DNA of 64,000 nucleotides from Amorphochlora amoebiformis (GCA_054601695.1 BAAHQB010000123.1:310001-374000); one strand, 5' to 3'. Shown: positions 1 through 12,925, counted from the stretch's first letter. The notes: generated by a model not told the origin, from the sequence alone. Program-made: numbers and translations.

Positions 1-157
1 GAGCGCGAGATATAGAGAGCGAGATATAGAGCGCGAGATATAGAGAGCGAGATATAGAGAGCGAGAGTGGGGAGGGCAAAAAAAAGACGGGAAATTCGGT
101 AGGATCCAAGTATTTATTGAGAATATGTCTAATATTCATATGTGTATGTGTATATTT

Positions 158-194
<37 letters not shown>

Positions 195-209
195 TGTTTC
201 GTGTCTTTT

Positions 210-264
<55 letters not shown>

Positions 265-344
265 GTATAATTGTATTTATATGTATATATTATATATATA
301 TATATAAATATATATATGTACATATGTATGTACATTTACATATT

Positions 345-377
<33 letters not shown>

Positions 378-568
378 GTCTGTATATGGCATATCTATAT
401 ATATATATATTACATTCTACATAAACATACATATATATATATATGTACATATATATATATGTATGCATATTTATGTTATATGTAAAATATATAAATATAT
501 ATTTATATATATATATATTATAGCCTTGAGAGGTCGTGTCGATCAACCATCCACGTTGAGGTATACTA

Positions 569-621
<53 letters not shown>

Positions 622-822
622 GTGTGTGTGTATATATATACATATACATATAAATAAATAAATATATATATATATAATTATGTATAGATATGCATATTAC
701 GCATAGATAAGTATTATATGATGTTAAATATATATATATATATATATATCGTGTATATATATGTGAAAGTACCTTCTATGCATGCATGCATATATGCATT
801 TCTGGCGCCACCTTAGCTGTGT

Positions 823-882
<60 letters not shown>

Positions 883-957
883 CATATATATATATATGTG
901 TGTGTTTGTGTATAAATATATATATATTGTGTATATATGCATATATATGTATGTATG

Positions 958-988
<31 letters not shown>

Positions 989-1167
989 ATATATATGTAT
1001 ATATATCCTATTATATATATACGTATATGCATAGAGTTAACATCTAGATGGACATTATACTTCTATAGATACATATATATATGTATATATATATATACAT
1101 ATATATATATATGTATATATACATATATAATATATATATATATATAATATATATATATATATGTATG

Positions 1168-1199
<32 letters not shown>

Positions 1200-1269
1200 C
1201 ATAATATATATGTATATATGATGTGTATTGGGTATATATATATATATATACCTTAATACAGATACATTG

Positions 1270-1315
<46 letters not shown>

Positions 1316-1372
1316 GGTCAGTTGTGATAGGATTGGCGAACATGTTCTGCTTATATATTGCGTGGGCTAAGG

Positions 1373-1417
<45 letters not shown>

Positions 1418-1500
1418 CCATTATATTCATGTAAATATATACCCAGTATACGCACAAATATCTAAGATATATAAAGATATATATATATATATACATCAAC
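1..1500. repeat. (TA)n microsatellite field
   Basis: GA/TA-rich start, then almost continuous (TA)n broken by short unique words. Open frames here are poly(Ile-Tyr) translations of TA and are not genes. No splice-flanked coding segment was seen. Confidence 0.9.
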
Positions 1501-2590
1501 AGTCCAGCTGGAGCGAGAGTTAATATACCGGCAGTACGTCCGCTGAGACACTACCGATAGATGAATCGACTTTGTATGGTAATCTTAGAGTCTCCACGGT
1601 TGGATTAGTTCGAGTCTTTAGATTTATGTCTTATCTGGTCATGACTTTCAAAATTCAAGTCAATATTTCATAAGCTTGTCATACATTGTCAAGATAATGA
1701 TGTAAAAATGCGTGAAAGTTACTAGCTTAAGTTGGATTCTGGAGATTCGAGAGTATTAGAACGCAGGTATATACACATCAGGTACTAAGTTATTTATTTA
1801 TATCTAGATACGCATTGTCAACTTTCCTAAAGCATCATGACAAGCTTACGCTTATCTGGATTTAGTAGAGATTGTAAATCTAGTGGGTACTCGGGGTACG
1901 TATGCGAACAGCTTAAGTTAGATTCTGGAAATTAAATATTCGGCCTACGATATCTAGGATATATTAGAACGTACGGTATGATAATATCTACTAAAGTTCC
2001 TGGACAGAATAATTACCGTATGAGGGTATGAGATGTCTTTACATTTATACATATGCTACATATGTGTGTATCTAGACCCTAAAAACCATGCATCTAGATG
2101 CATACATATTATGATACATGTTTTATATACATACACTCATATCCAGATATATTATATACACACACTAGACAATATATATATATATATATATATCTAGATA
2201 TATACTTTTCATGCATGAAAGCCTATATTCTAGATATTATACCTTCGTAGTGAAGATTTAAATAAATTCTAGAATTGCACAACTGTCATTGAATCTCGAC
2301 GATAAATTCTAGATTTCCTATTCATAAATACGATCATTGGATCTCGACGATGATAAATTTCTCATGACTTAAAAAAAAAACCATCCATAAGGCTCAACGC
2401 GTCGGCAACATTTTTTTTTTCTTTTATCGAGTGCAGCGTAGCCACGTGCCACGACTTGTCTCTTGAAAGCCTAAGTCTATACGATCTTGAAAGGGGCGTT
2501 ACAAGTGTGTGTCACTGGCATCCGGAATAGTCAGAGAGGATTTACAGATTGGTCTAGACTGAAAAACACAACGATCTGACGACAATTATT
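1501..2590. other. Unique AT-rich DNA, no gene seen
   Basis: Mostly non-repetitive DNA downstream of the invertase gene. Two short direct duplications occur: a word around TAAGTTGGATTCTGGA near 1725 and 1912, and ATTGAATCTCGACGAT near 2290 and 2337. No convincing exon on either strand. Confidence 0.6.
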
Positions 2591-2662
2591 TAAGAGATGG
2601 AGATGTGTGTATATATCTTACGGCCACGCGGTGAGCTTGGTTCCACGGATTGGCGTTCATCC

Positions 2663-2704
<42 letters not shown>

Positions 2705-2775
2705 GCCGATAGCCCTTTCTGGCTCGAAACTGGGAAAATCCTTGAAATCTTTTCGGGACATAACAACTTGCAGGG

Positions 2776-2856
2776 TTACAGGGCAGGAAAGTCGACCGGG
2801 GCCGTTATGTATGGCTGGCGGGACCGGCGTGGGACACCGCGATCCATTGAATACAC
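2776..2856 (-). CDS. GH32 exon 27: C-terminus
   Basis: 26 codons plus TAA (2776-2778). VYSMDRG matches the family .WSMN. last strand; a basic/proline tail of about 20 residues follows. Acceptor AAAATAAG is weak. A competing plus-strand open frame here was rejected. Confidence 0.75.
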   Translation of the reverse strand: MYSMDRGVPRRSRQPYITAPVDFPAL

Positions 2857-2919
2857 CTTATTTTATACATTATGTTTTATACTTGTTGTTTGATAACAGT
2901 GTTTTATAAATGTGGGGTG

Positions 2920-3420
2920 GGTTAAGTTTGACATGAGTGTGAGATATATGGTTTAGATATGTATTTTGGAAATATGTGAGGTATATTAAGTTGATATGTT
3001 TAGATATGTATTGTAGATATATGTGAGGTATATTAAGTTGATATGTTTAGATATGTATTTTGGAAATATGTGAGGTATATTAAGTTGGTATGGTTAGATA
3101 TGTATTTTGGAAATATGTGAGGTATATTAAGTTGGTATGGTTAGATATTTATTGTAGATATATGTGAGGTATCTTAAGTTGGTATGTTTAGATATGTATC
3201 GTAGAATATGTGAGGTATATTAAGTTGATATGTTTAGATATTTATTGTAGATATATCTAAGGTATCTCAAGATGATGTGTTTAGATATTTATTCTAGATA
3301 TATGTGAGGTATCTCAAGTTGATATGTTTAGATATTTATTGTACATATATGTGAGGTATCTCAAGTTGATATCTGATATATGTGAGGTATCTCAAGTTGA
3401 TATGTTTAGATATCTATTGT
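2920..3420. repeat. ~46-bp tandem repeat in last GH32 intron
   Basis: About ten copies of a unit around TTAGATATGTATTTTGGAAA with GTGAGGTATATTAAGTT. The right-hand edge matches the start of the intron after exon 26, so it may derive from the donor flank. Confidence 0.85.
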
Positions 3421-3435
3421 AGATATAGTGCACAC

Positions 3436-3477
3436 CTCATAGCTCGCTGTTATGGGTGGTGTGCCGGAGTTAAAGAA
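3436..3477 (-). CDS. GH32 exon 26: FFNSG..P.TASY
   Basis: 42 nt, phase 0 to 0, encoding FFNSGTPPITASYE, the F.N......A....W strand. Acceptor CCATACACAG, donor TATGAG|GTGTGC. Confidence 0.85.
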
Positions 3478-3536
3478 CTGTGTATGGGTATTTATGTTGT
3501 TTTATCTTTGTATTCTAATGCCCTGTATTATTTACG

Positions 3537-3582
<46 letters not shown>

Positions 3583-3641
3583 ATATGCATATGTATGTAA
3601 GTATATCATGGATATATATATGTAACATGTACATATACACA

Positions 3642-3672
<31 letters not shown>

Positions 3673-3779
3673 TTATAATATGCATATGTATGTAAGTATA
3701 TCATGCAAATATATGTGACATGTACATGTACGCATACATTACATATGTATGTATGTATATGTATATTTGTGTATATGCG

Positions 3780-3960
3780 TAAATGTGTTTTCATATTTGA
3801 CTCACCCCAGGATGCAAGATATCAATGTATTCGTAGGATTGCGTGTGTAACATACATTGTAAACATGGAAATGTGTTTTCATATTTTGGCTAACCCAAGA
3901 TAAAAGGCATCGATATGTGTGTAACATACATTGTAAACATGTAAATGTGTTTTCGTATTT
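3780..3960 (-). repeat. Decoy donor copies of GH32 exon 25
   Basis: Two degraded copies of the exon 25 end plus donor (plus-strand word TTTGACTCACCCCAGGATGC near 3797, a TTTTGGCTAACCCAAGAT variant near 3883), separated by short spacers. One keeps CTCACC, a minus-strand GTGAG donor. Confidence 0.7.
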
Positions 3961-3967
3961 GACTCAC

Positions 3968-4064
3968 CCCAAGATGCAAGATGTCGATATTCGCAAGGTT
4001 AGGTGTGCAATACGGTATAGTTTCAGAAATCCTTCCTCCCTGTACAAAAGCCTCTATTACTGAC
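3968..4064 (-). CDS. GH32 exon 25: VIEAFVQGGR
   Basis: 32 codons beginning SVIEAFVQGGR, matching the C-terminal VE.F..GGR signature, then ISETIPYCTPNLANIDILHLG. Acceptor TATATTAG|G, donor CTTGGG|GTGAGT. Its donor flank is duplicated at about 3795-3960. Confidence 0.9.
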
Positions 4065-4069
4065 CTAAT

Positions 4070-4104
4070 ATATATATATATATATGTATATAAGTAAATG
4101 TTAT

Positions 4105-4165
<61 letters not shown>

Positions 4166-4267
4166 ATATATATGTGTTTTTCTTACACATATTTTTCTAT
4201 ATGTATCGTATTAGATCATATGGGTAAATATATATATGTACACATGTATATATATACAAACATATAT

Positions 4268-4302
<35 letters not shown>

Positions 4303-4418
4303 CATGTACATAAGTTAAATGCATATATATATATATATATATATACATGTACATAAGTTATCTACATATATATATATATACATATATATTATATATATGT
4401 ATATAACATATATATATA

Positions 4419-4489
<71 letters not shown>

Positions 4490-4779
4490 TATTCACAGAT
4501 ATATTGCACGTAAATACACACCCCGACTATAAGTTGAATTTATGTACATATTTGTATTATACACTATATGTGTATGTGTATAATGCATAGACGTTTACGA
4601 GTATGTGCATACTTACATACACATACAAACATATATGTATTTTTATATATACACACAATACATGTATACATAAAAATATTATCTACACACACACACACAC
4701 ATATATGTATATATATATATATATATGTGTGTACAAACAAAGGAGAAAAACATAAACACACATACATAGAAATATATTT

Positions 4780-4810
<31 letters not shown>

Positions 4811-4840
4811 ATATATATATATATATATTATATATATATG

Positions 4841-4880
<40 letters not shown>

Positions 4881-4884
4881 TATT

Positions 4885-4930
<46 letters not shown>
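4070..4930. repeat. (TA)n intron filler
   Basis: GH32 intron between exons 24 and 25: (TA)n with short CA/TG and unique islands. No exon seen. Confidence 0.85.
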
Positions 4931-4936
<6 letters not shown>

Positions 4937-4946
4937 ATGTAGATAC

Positions 4947-4990
4947 GCATAGCAAGTTCCGTACCGATCAATAAGTAGACGAAGGCTCAC
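4947..4990 (-). CDS. GH32 exon 24: VSLRLLIDR
   Basis: 44 nt encoding [14 protein letters not shown], the family .LR.L.D.S strand. Acceptor TTATTAATGTGTAG, donor TATGC|GTATCT, phase 2. Confidence 0.88.
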
Positions 4991-5019
4991 CTACACATTA
5001 ATAACAAAACACACACACA

Positions 5020-5340
5020 AACATTACCGTTACGCTTACGGATTACCACTACCGTTACTCTTACCGTTACGCTTACGGATTACCACTACCGTTACTCTCA
5101 CCGTTACGCTTACGGATTACCACTACCGTTACTCTACCCGTTACGGATTACCACTACCGTTACTCTACCCGTTACGGATTACCACTACCGTTACTCTTAC
5201 CGTTACGCTTAGGGATTACCACTACCGTTACTCTTAGGGTTAAGCTTAGGGATTGCCATTACCGTTACTCTTAGGGTTAAGCTTAGGGATTGCCGTTACT
5301 GTTACGCTTAGGGTAACGGTTTGGGCTTAGGATTAAAGTA
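5020..5340. repeat. CCGTTACGCTTACGGATTAC minisatellite
   Basis: Tandem words ACCGTTACTCTTACCGTTAC and GCTTACGGATTACCACTACC grade rightwards into TTAGGG-like sequence, suggesting a diverged telomere-like array. Intronic to GH32 (intron 23). Confidence 0.85.
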
Positions 5341-5459
5341 ACGCAAGGGTTACGCTTAGGGCTTAGGATTACCGTTACGCTTAGGGTATATATATGTATA
5401 TATATTATGTACATACATATATATTCCATATGTACATATATATGTTTATATATTACTGT

Positions 5460-5980
5460 TAGCGCTTAGGATTATGCTTACGCTTAGGGCTACGGTTAGG
5501 GTTAGGATTAGGGTTACGTTTAGTGCTAAGGTTAGGGCTTTGGGTTAGGGCTTCGGGTTAGGACTTCGGGTAGGACGTCGGGGTTAGGGTTAGGGTTAGG
5601 GTTAGGGTTAGGGCTTCCGAGTTCGCGTTACAGCTACGGCTTGTGCTTTCGGTTTCGGTTTCGGGTGAGAATTTGGGTTAAGAGTTATTAGGTTAGGGCT
5701 TCCGGTTAAGCTGGGGTAACGCTTAGGGTTAAGGTCAGGGCGTCGGATTAGGAATGAGATGATGCGACATCGTGTTGTGGGTTGGTTAGTCAGAAGACTG
5801 TTGACCATTAGAGTTAGGGTTAGGGTTAGGGTTAGGGTTAGGGTTAGGGTTAGGGCTTCCAGTTAGGTTGTCGGGTTTGAGTTTCGGGATACGGATGGGG
5901 GCATTGGGATGGGTTGGGGGTGTGGGTTAGGGCATCATGTTATTAGGGCATCGAGTTATTAGGGCATTGTGTTAGGGTGG
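5460..5980 (+). repeat. Degenerate TTAGGG array
   Basis: Perfect (TTAGGG)n stretches near 5583-5612 and 5816-5852 within diverged GGGTTA/GGGCTTCGG variants. Intronic to GH32. Confidence 0.85.
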
Positions 5981-5996
5981 GGTTGTAAGTACTTAC

Positions 5997-6055
5997 GATT
6001 TGGTTGTCCTGTGGATACAAGGGGAAGGGGTTTCCGTTAAGACTTGCGGTGCTGT
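5997..6055 (-). CDS. GH32 exon 23
   Basis: 59 nt encoding STASLNGNPFPLYPQDNQI. Acceptor ATATCCATCCAG; the donor ATC|GTAAGT is perfect consensus. It precedes the LRLLIDR strand directly, as in other family members. Confidence 0.85.
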
Positions 6056-6089
6056 CTGGATGGATATTGTATTTGTGATATGTGGATAT

Positions 6090-6417
<328 letters not shown>

Positions 6418-6429
6418 GTTTGATGATAC

Positions 6430-6472
6430 CTGCAGCGATATCAAACTTTACTCTCAATCCATTCCCGGTCGA
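6430..6472 (-). CDS. GH32 exon 22
   Basis: 43 nt encoding [14 protein letters not shown], beta-sandwich strand. Acceptor GTATATAG, donor GCTGCAG|GTATCA, phase 1. Confidence 0.8.
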
Positions 6473-6477
6473 CTATA

Positions 6478-6524
<47 letters not shown>

Positions 6525-6559
6525 AATATATATATACACATATATATGTACATGTTCAT

Positions 6560-6590
<31 letters not shown>

Positions 6591-6659
6591 CACATATAAA
6601 TACATCTATAAAATTCGATCACTATATATATACATAGCTGGAGGGTATGATAGGGTTCG

Positions 6660-6836
6660 CTAAGGCGAAGGGTTATTAGGGCTTTGGGTAAGGATCAGGT
6701 TATTAGGGCTTTGGGTAAGGATCAGGTTATTAGGGCTTTGGGTTAGGACCAGGTTATTAGGGCTTTGGGTAAGGACCAGGTTATTAGGGCTTTGGGTTAG
6801 GATCAGGTTATTAGGGCTTTGGGTAAGGATCCGATT
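6660..6836 (+). repeat. 27-bp tandem repeat, six copies
   Basis: Unit GGTTATTAGGGCTTTGGGTA plus AGGATCA, near-identical copies. It contains a TTAGGG core. Intronic to GH32. Confidence 0.9.
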
Positions 6837-6910
6837 AATCGGCATGTCTTAGTCCGAGGACATTGACTCCTCCACACAGTGGGGCTATAATTCGTGTTGT
6901 TGGGGGTGTT
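6832..6910 (+). repeat. Dispersed element copy 1
   Basis: Segment with CATGTCTTAGTCCGAGGACA then TTGACTCCTCCACACAGTGG. Related copies lie at 12491, 36866 and (inverted) 38402, all next to TTAGGG-like repeats. Possibly the end of a mobile or subtelomeric element. Confidence 0.7.
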
Positions 6911-7006
6911 GAGTGCTTTGGGTTAGGGTTGAGGTTAGAGTGAGTTAGGGTTAGGGTGTCTGGTTAGGGTTAGGGTGTCTGGGTAGGGTGTCTAGGTTAG
7001 GGTTAC

Positions 7007-7067
7007 TGGATCCTTGAAGATGTCAAGTCCAAAGTGATATTCTTTTCCAGGTAGTATTTTAGAGAAT
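7007..7067 (-). CDS. GH32 exon 21
   Basis: Encodes FSKILPGKEYHFGLDIFKDP, beta-sandwich. Acceptor TATCTCCTAG, donor GATCCA|GTAACC. A degenerate copy of the acceptor flank lies at 7205-7262. Confidence 0.8.
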
Positions 7068-7158
7068 CTAGGAGATATATGTATTCTTGGTATATGTATG
7101 TACATGTGTGTGTATATGTGTATATGGATGTATGTATGTATATATATATATGTGTGTG

Positions 7159-7204
<46 letters not shown>

Positions 7205-7208
<4 letters not shown>

Positions 7209-7262
7209 TCTTTTCAAGGTATTATTTTAGAGCGTCTAGGGAAATTGTATTCTTGGTATATA
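7205..7262 (-). repeat. Decoy acceptor of GH32 exon 21
   Basis: A diverged copy of 7038-7096: the acceptor flank plus the first bases of exon 21. Separated from the real site by (TA)n. Confidence 0.7.
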
Positions 7263-7293
7263 TATATGTATATATATATATAAATATTTAAAT

Positions 7294-7325
<32 letters not shown>

Positions 7326-7433
7326 CATATACTCACACACACACACACATGTATATATATCCTATGAAAGTATGTATCAATACATATGAAATCGGTATAG
7401 ATTTACACATATCGTATGGATGAATACCTTGTT

Positions 7434-7491
<58 letters not shown>

Positions 7492-7614
7492 TACTTTATG
7501 TCATTTATATTACACACTATACAGGTATATCCCAAAACAATCACACGTGCCAAAAAATAGACTGGAAAACCGAAAAGATAAGAAAAATAATTTAAAAAAA
7601 ATAAAAGCGGGCAC

Positions 7615-7685
7615 CTGACAATCACGTCAACTTGGGCCCCAGTCACAATAGAATACTCAAATGATGCCCCAATATCTACAGACCC
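7615..7685 (-). CDS. GH32 exon 20: start of beta-sandwich
   Basis: 71 nt; GSVDIGASFEYSIVTGAQVD then VIV matches the ...LDIG.A.Q.D... strand. The acceptor is the end of a CCCTAA array (CCCTAACCCTAG|). Donor TGTCAG|GTGCCC. Confidence 0.85.
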
Positions 7686-7860
7686 CTAGGGTTAGGGTTA
7701 GGGTTAGGGTTAGGGTTAGGGTTAGGGTTAGGGTTAGGGTTTTGGCTAGGGTTAGGGTTGGCTAGGGTTAGGGTTTGGGTTAGGGCTACGTTCAGGGTTA
7801 GGTTAAGGGTTAGAGTTACGCTAACGCTTTGGGTTAGGTTCCGGGAATAATACGTGATAA
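7686..7860 (+). repeat. TTAGGG array forming the exon 20 acceptor
   Basis: About nine perfect TTAGGG units then degenerate ones. Read on the minus strand, CCCTAACCCTAG is the 3' splice site of exon 20. Confidence 0.9.
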
Positions 7861-7914
7861 TCATCACCAGGTTAAGGCATATATATATATATATATATAA
7901 TATATATACATATA

Positions 7915-8040
7915 TATACTCACACGATCACTTACATACAAGCATGCATATAGGCCCAGACATATATAAAAACACACACACATATATGTCCTCACAACAC
8001 ATATCCGTCGCTTGTTAGGCTTATCGTAAAACGTATGGGG
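7915..8040 (-). repeat. Decoy copy of GH32 exon 16 donor, GT lost
   Basis: Matches 12205-12345, including the end of exon 16 (TTTTACGATA.GCC.AACAA.CGACGG). In this copy the donor reads ATATGT instead of GTATGT, so it cannot splice. Confidence 0.75.
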
Positions 8041-8049
8041 TAAGGATTT

Positions 8050-8268
8050 GAGTTAAGAGGAAGGGTTAGGGTTGGGGTTAGGGTTAGGGATAGGGTTAGG
8101 GTTAGGGTTAGGGTTAGACTAAGAGCTAGAGGTGTACTCCATACGTTAGGGTTAGCGTTAGGGTTAGGGCTAATGTTAGGGTTTGCGATAGGATTGATGT
8201 CAGTTTTAAGGGGAGGATTAGGGTTAGGTTAAGGTTAGGGTTAGGGTTAGGGTTAGGGTTAGGGTTAC
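8050..8268 (+). repeat. TTAGGG-like arrays
   Basis: Two perfect stretches (about 8085-8117 and 8235-8266) with degenerate sequence between. The second abuts the exon 19 donor. Confidence 0.85.
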
Positions 8269-8326
8269 GGTTTGAGGAGGTGTGGAGGGGTTACGTAGGT
8301 TAACGAGCTCGGGGATTGGATAGGTG
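8269..8326 (-). CDS. GH32 exon 19: PIPELVNLR
   Basis: 58 nt encoding [19 protein letters not shown], the QWP.EE...LR segment linking propeller and beta-sandwich. Acceptor ACAATAG|C. The donor ACC|GTAACC continues into CCCTAA repeats. Confidence 0.85.
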
Positions 8327-8339
8327 CTATTGTATATAT

Positions 8340-8423
8340 ATATATATATATTATATATATATATATATATATGCATATGTAAACATACGTATGTTTTGTA
8401 TGAATATGCGTAGATATCTTTAC

Positions 8424-8466
<43 letters not shown>

Positions 8467-8494
8467 TATGTATATATACACGTATATGTATATG

Positions 8495-8570
<76 letters not shown>

Positions 8571-8874
8571 ACCACACGCGAATATGTAAATAAGCTTATG
8601 ATTTTCATAGGCTATGCTTAGGGTCTATACATAGAAGGCATGTCCACATATAGAATGTATGTATAAATATATTCGATGTACATAATGAATACATTTACAT
8701 AATATACACATGTATATACGTACATATATATATATACACACATACACGCACACACCTATATACATATATATGTATTATGTATATATATATATATATATGT
8801 ATATATATTATATGTATATCATGTGTTATATGCACACACACACACATATTATATATATATATATATATAAAATA

Positions 8875-8924
<50 letters not shown>

Positions 8925-8974
8925 CGTGTTCCTCTGTATTATATGATATTTTCACACACACATATATATACACT

Positions 8975-9032
<58 letters not shown>

Positions 9033-9170
9033 CTTAGCACTCCAAATGTAAGTAATATAATATATTACTATTACTGTTTTATAATATAAATAGAATATAT
9101 ATATATTTACACTTTTATTACATCTATATATTCAAACAATATTAAAAAGAAAGAAAATTATTATGTATAG
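8340..9170. repeat. (TA)n/(CA)n intron filler
   Basis: GH32 intron 18: TA runs with CA/TG islands. No exon seen. Confidence 0.85.
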
Positions 9171-9230
9171 TCATACACATATGCATATATTAAAACAGAC
9201 ATATATTGTTTTAAATTAGATATATCGTAC

Positions 9231-9293
9231 ATTAGTGTATTTTTGGTGATGGGGTCTAAGCTCAGGACCCGTGGTATAGTCTGAATTCCAGAC
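9231..9293 (-). CDS. GH32 exon 18: GIQTIPR
   Basis: 63 nt encoding [20 protein letters not shown], the family Q.IPR.v.ld strand. Acceptor TTCTCCAATAG|G, donor CTAAT|GTACGA. Two copies of its 5' part with the acceptor lie at 9475-9710. Confidence 0.9.
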
Positions 9294-9328
9294 CTATTGG
9301 AGAACAAAACGTACAAATATATTCTCAA

Positions 9329-9385
<57 letters not shown>

Positions 9386-9421
9386 TATGTATATTTATAT
9401 ATATATATAAATTGCGTATAT

Positions 9422-9469
<48 letters not shown>

Positions 9470-9476
<7 letters not shown>

Positions 9477-9537
9477 CCCGTGGTATAGTCTGAATTCCAG
9501 ACCTATCATTGGAGAACAAAACGTACAAATATATACT

Positions 9538-9582
<45 letters not shown>

Positions 9583-9617
9583 TGCGTATATACAATACAC
9601 ACACATATATATTTACA

Positions 9618-9650
<33 letters not shown>

Positions 9651-9706
9651 TATGACCCGTGGTATGGTCTGAACACAAGATCTGTCATTGAGAACAAAAC
9701 GTACAA

Positions 9707-9712
<6 letters not shown>
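9470..9712 (-). repeat. Two decoy acceptors of GH32 exon 18
   Basis: Copies at about 9475-9535 and 9655-9710 contain the exon 18 start plus acceptor flank (plus strand GACCCGTGGTATAGTCTGAA, GAGAACAAAACGTACAAATA). The second is more diverged. (TA)n separates them. Confidence 0.9.
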
Positions 9713-9759
<47 letters not shown>

Positions 9760-9792
9760 TGTATGTATGCACACACACATACACACACACAC

Positions 9793-9843
<51 letters not shown>

Positions 9844-9865
9844 GTATCTATAGACAAGGGTACAC

Positions 9866-9907
<42 letters not shown>

Positions 9908-9956
9908 ACAGGTAATACATACACATTTTATATAATACATACATGTGTATATGTAA

Positions 9957-9987
<31 letters not shown>

Positions 9988-10020
9988 ATATATAAATATA
10001 TATATATATATACATATAAT

Positions 10021-10080
<60 letters not shown>

Positions 10081-10254
10081 TATATATACATTACATGTTC
10101 ACACATGTACACACATACAACATACTTAAATGCACTAACATACTAACGTATATATATATATATATATGTACCCATATATATATATATATATATATAAATA
10201 TATATATATGTATATACATATATAAATATATGTACATATGTGTGTGTATATATG

Positions 10255-10293
<39 letters not shown>

Positions 10294-10394
10294 GCATATA
10301 CATACATATATATGTATATATATATATATATACATATATGCACACATATTTATATATAATATATACTCCACATATATGTACATATATATCACTC

Positions 10395-10440
<46 letters not shown>
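9713..10440. repeat. (TA)n intron filler
   Basis: TA runs with short CA islands; no coding. Confidence 0.9.
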
Positions 10441-10443
<3 letters not shown>

Positions 10444-10475
10444 CACAATATGTTAATCTATTGACATTTACTTAC

Positions 10476-10519
10476 CAGTCTGTACCATCGCAATGGTAGT
10501 TCGTCCATCCAAACAGAAC
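10476..10519 (-). CDS. GH32 exon 17: VLFGW
   Basis: 44 nt encoding [14 protein letters not shown], the family RI.WGW strand. The acceptor CCCATCTAG abuts a 0.9-kb CT tract on this strand. Donor GACTG|GTAAGT is consensus. Confidence 0.9.
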
Positions 10520-10524
10520 CTAGA

Positions 10525-11425
<901 letters not shown>

Positions 11426-11474
11426 TTAGTGTTGTCTAGGTTAAATGTAAGGTTCACCTTGAGCTTAATATTAG

Positions 11475-11530
11475 GCTTATGGTTAGGGTTAGGTTAGGGT
11501 TAGGGTTAGGGTCAGGGTTAGGGTATGTGG
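11475..11530 (+). repeat. Short TTAGGG array
   Basis: Six or so units with one AGGTTAGGG variant. Confidence 0.85.
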
Positions 11531-11564
11531 TGGACGAGATAAAGTGTATATTTAGTTTTTGATA

Positions 11565-11755
11565 TTTGTCAGGAGAAAACAAGTTAAGTTTTTGTCTGGA
11601 CAAAAAAAAAAGAGAACTTTTTGTCAGGAGAAAAAAAAAAGAGAACTTTTGGTCTGGAGAAAAAAAAAAGAGAACTTTTTGTCAGGAGAAAAAGAGCACT
11701 TTTTGGTCAGGAAAAAAAACAAGATAGAGAATTTGTCAGGAGAAAAGTAGGCTGG
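11565..11755 (+). repeat. ~30-bp GTCAGGAGAAAAA minisatellite
   Basis: Six units around TTTTTGTCAGGAGAAAAAAA plus AGAGAAC, varying in the A-run length. Intronic to GH32. Confidence 0.9.
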
Positions 11756-11779
11756 AAGAGAGAGTAATTGACTCTGTTG

Positions 11780-11875
11780 TATGTGTACGTATTATCCTAA
11801 TATATATGTAGTTGACGTATTTATACACACACACGCACACACATATATATATATTATATATATACAAACAGATAT

Positions 11876-11919
<44 letters not shown>

Positions 11920-11996
11920 TATATACACACACATATATAAACACATACATATGCATACATACACACATATTTATTACATACATATATACGTACAAT

Positions 11997-12043
<47 letters not shown>

Positions 12044-12167
12044 TACATATCTATATCTATATATATATATATATATTTATACTTAATATATATATACATG
12101 TATATGTATATATATATATATATATTTGTATATATATATATATATATACGTATATACATATATACAC

Positions 12168-12200
<33 letters not shown>
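11780..12200. repeat. (TA)n intron filler
   Basis: TA/CA runs, no exon. Confidence 0.85.
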
Positions 12201-12206
<6 letters not shown>

Positions 12207-12249
12207 CTTTTACACAATCATACATACAAGCATACACATAGACCCAGGT

Positions 12250-12288
<39 letters not shown>

Positions 12289-12318
12289 CACACATATATA
12301 TGTCCTCACAACACATAC

Positions 12319-12379
12319 CCGTCGGTTGTTCGGCGTATCGTAAAAGGTCTTAGAAGCGTAAAAATTACCCACATCATAC
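12319..12379 (-). CDS. GH32 exon 16: [11 protein letters not shown]
   Basis: Encodes [20 protein letters not shown], near-identical to the family [11 protein letters not shown]....R block. Donor CGACGG|GTATGT is strong. Acceptor GTGGTAAG|G is weaker but gives the right phase. A partial copy with a mutated donor lies at 7.9-8.04 kb. Confidence 0.9.
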
Positions 12380-12394
12380 CTTACCACATTTCAG

Positions 12395-12490
12395 CTTAGG
12401 GTTAGGGTTACAGCTAGGGTTAGGGTTAGGGTTAGGGTTAGGGTTACGGCTAGGGTTAGGGTTAGGGTTAGGGTTAGGGTTAGGGTTAGG
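12395..12490 (+). repeat. TTAGGG array
   Basis: Near-perfect repeats just upstream (gene sense) of exon 16. Confidence 0.9.
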
Positions 12491-12605
12491 ATCAGATTAT
12501 TCAGCATGTCTTAGTCCTTGGACCATTGACTCCTCCACAGGGTGGGGCTATAGTGCTGTTTGGGATAACGGCAGATCGTGATGATGGGTGTGTTGAGTGT
12601 TGGTT
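12491..12605 (+). repeat. Dispersed element copy 2
   Basis: Longest copy, sharing with 6832-6910 the words CAGCATGTCTTAGTCC, TTGACTCCTCCACA, GGGGCTATA and GGTGTGTTGAGTG. Flanked on both sides by TTAGGG arrays. Confidence 0.7.
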
Positions 12606-12680
12606 AGGGTTAGGGTTAGGGTTAGGGTTAGGGTTAGGGTTAGGGTTAGGGTTAGGGTTAGGGTTAGGGTTAGGGTTACA
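12600..12680 (+). repeat. TTAGGG array on exon 15 donor
   Basis: About 12 perfect units; on the minus strand the exon 15 donor GTAACCC is the first hexamer. Confidence 0.9.
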
Positions 12681-12786
12681 GTTGGTTGTTTTGTTGGAAG
12701 GGGGCTGATGTGACGTTATATTTGTCTGTTTTTATGCCTTCGGACTGTTGTATGGGTGAATGTGATTGATGTATCTCATGTATTAA
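12680..12786 (-). CDS. GH32 exon 15: insert before the YASKTFYD strand
   Basis: 35 codons (LIHEIHQSHSPIQQ... to ...SAPFQQNNQ), hydrophilic and less conserved, placed where invertases have a variable loop. Acceptor ACTAACACAG. The donor AACT|GTAACCC runs straight into CCCTAA repeats. Phase agrees on both sides. Confidence 0.75.
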
Positions 12787-12885
12787 CTGTGTTAGTTTTT
12801 GGTATATATATATACATGTATGTTTTTTAAAAATGTATATATTATATATGTATATATATGTGTATATATATATATTATATCATAT

Positions 12886-12925
<40 letters not shown>

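Noticed and set aside
117-1500. Many 60-150-codon open frames rich in Ile-Tyr
   Set aside because: They are (TA)n translated; the same happens throughout the window on both strands. No codon structure, motifs or splice context.
2597-2893. Plus-strand two-exon reading (ATG at 2597, GTGAGC donor, acceptor at 2705)
   Set aside because: Phase-consistent by chance, but antisense to the last GH32 exon, which continues a 27-exon family-matching chain.
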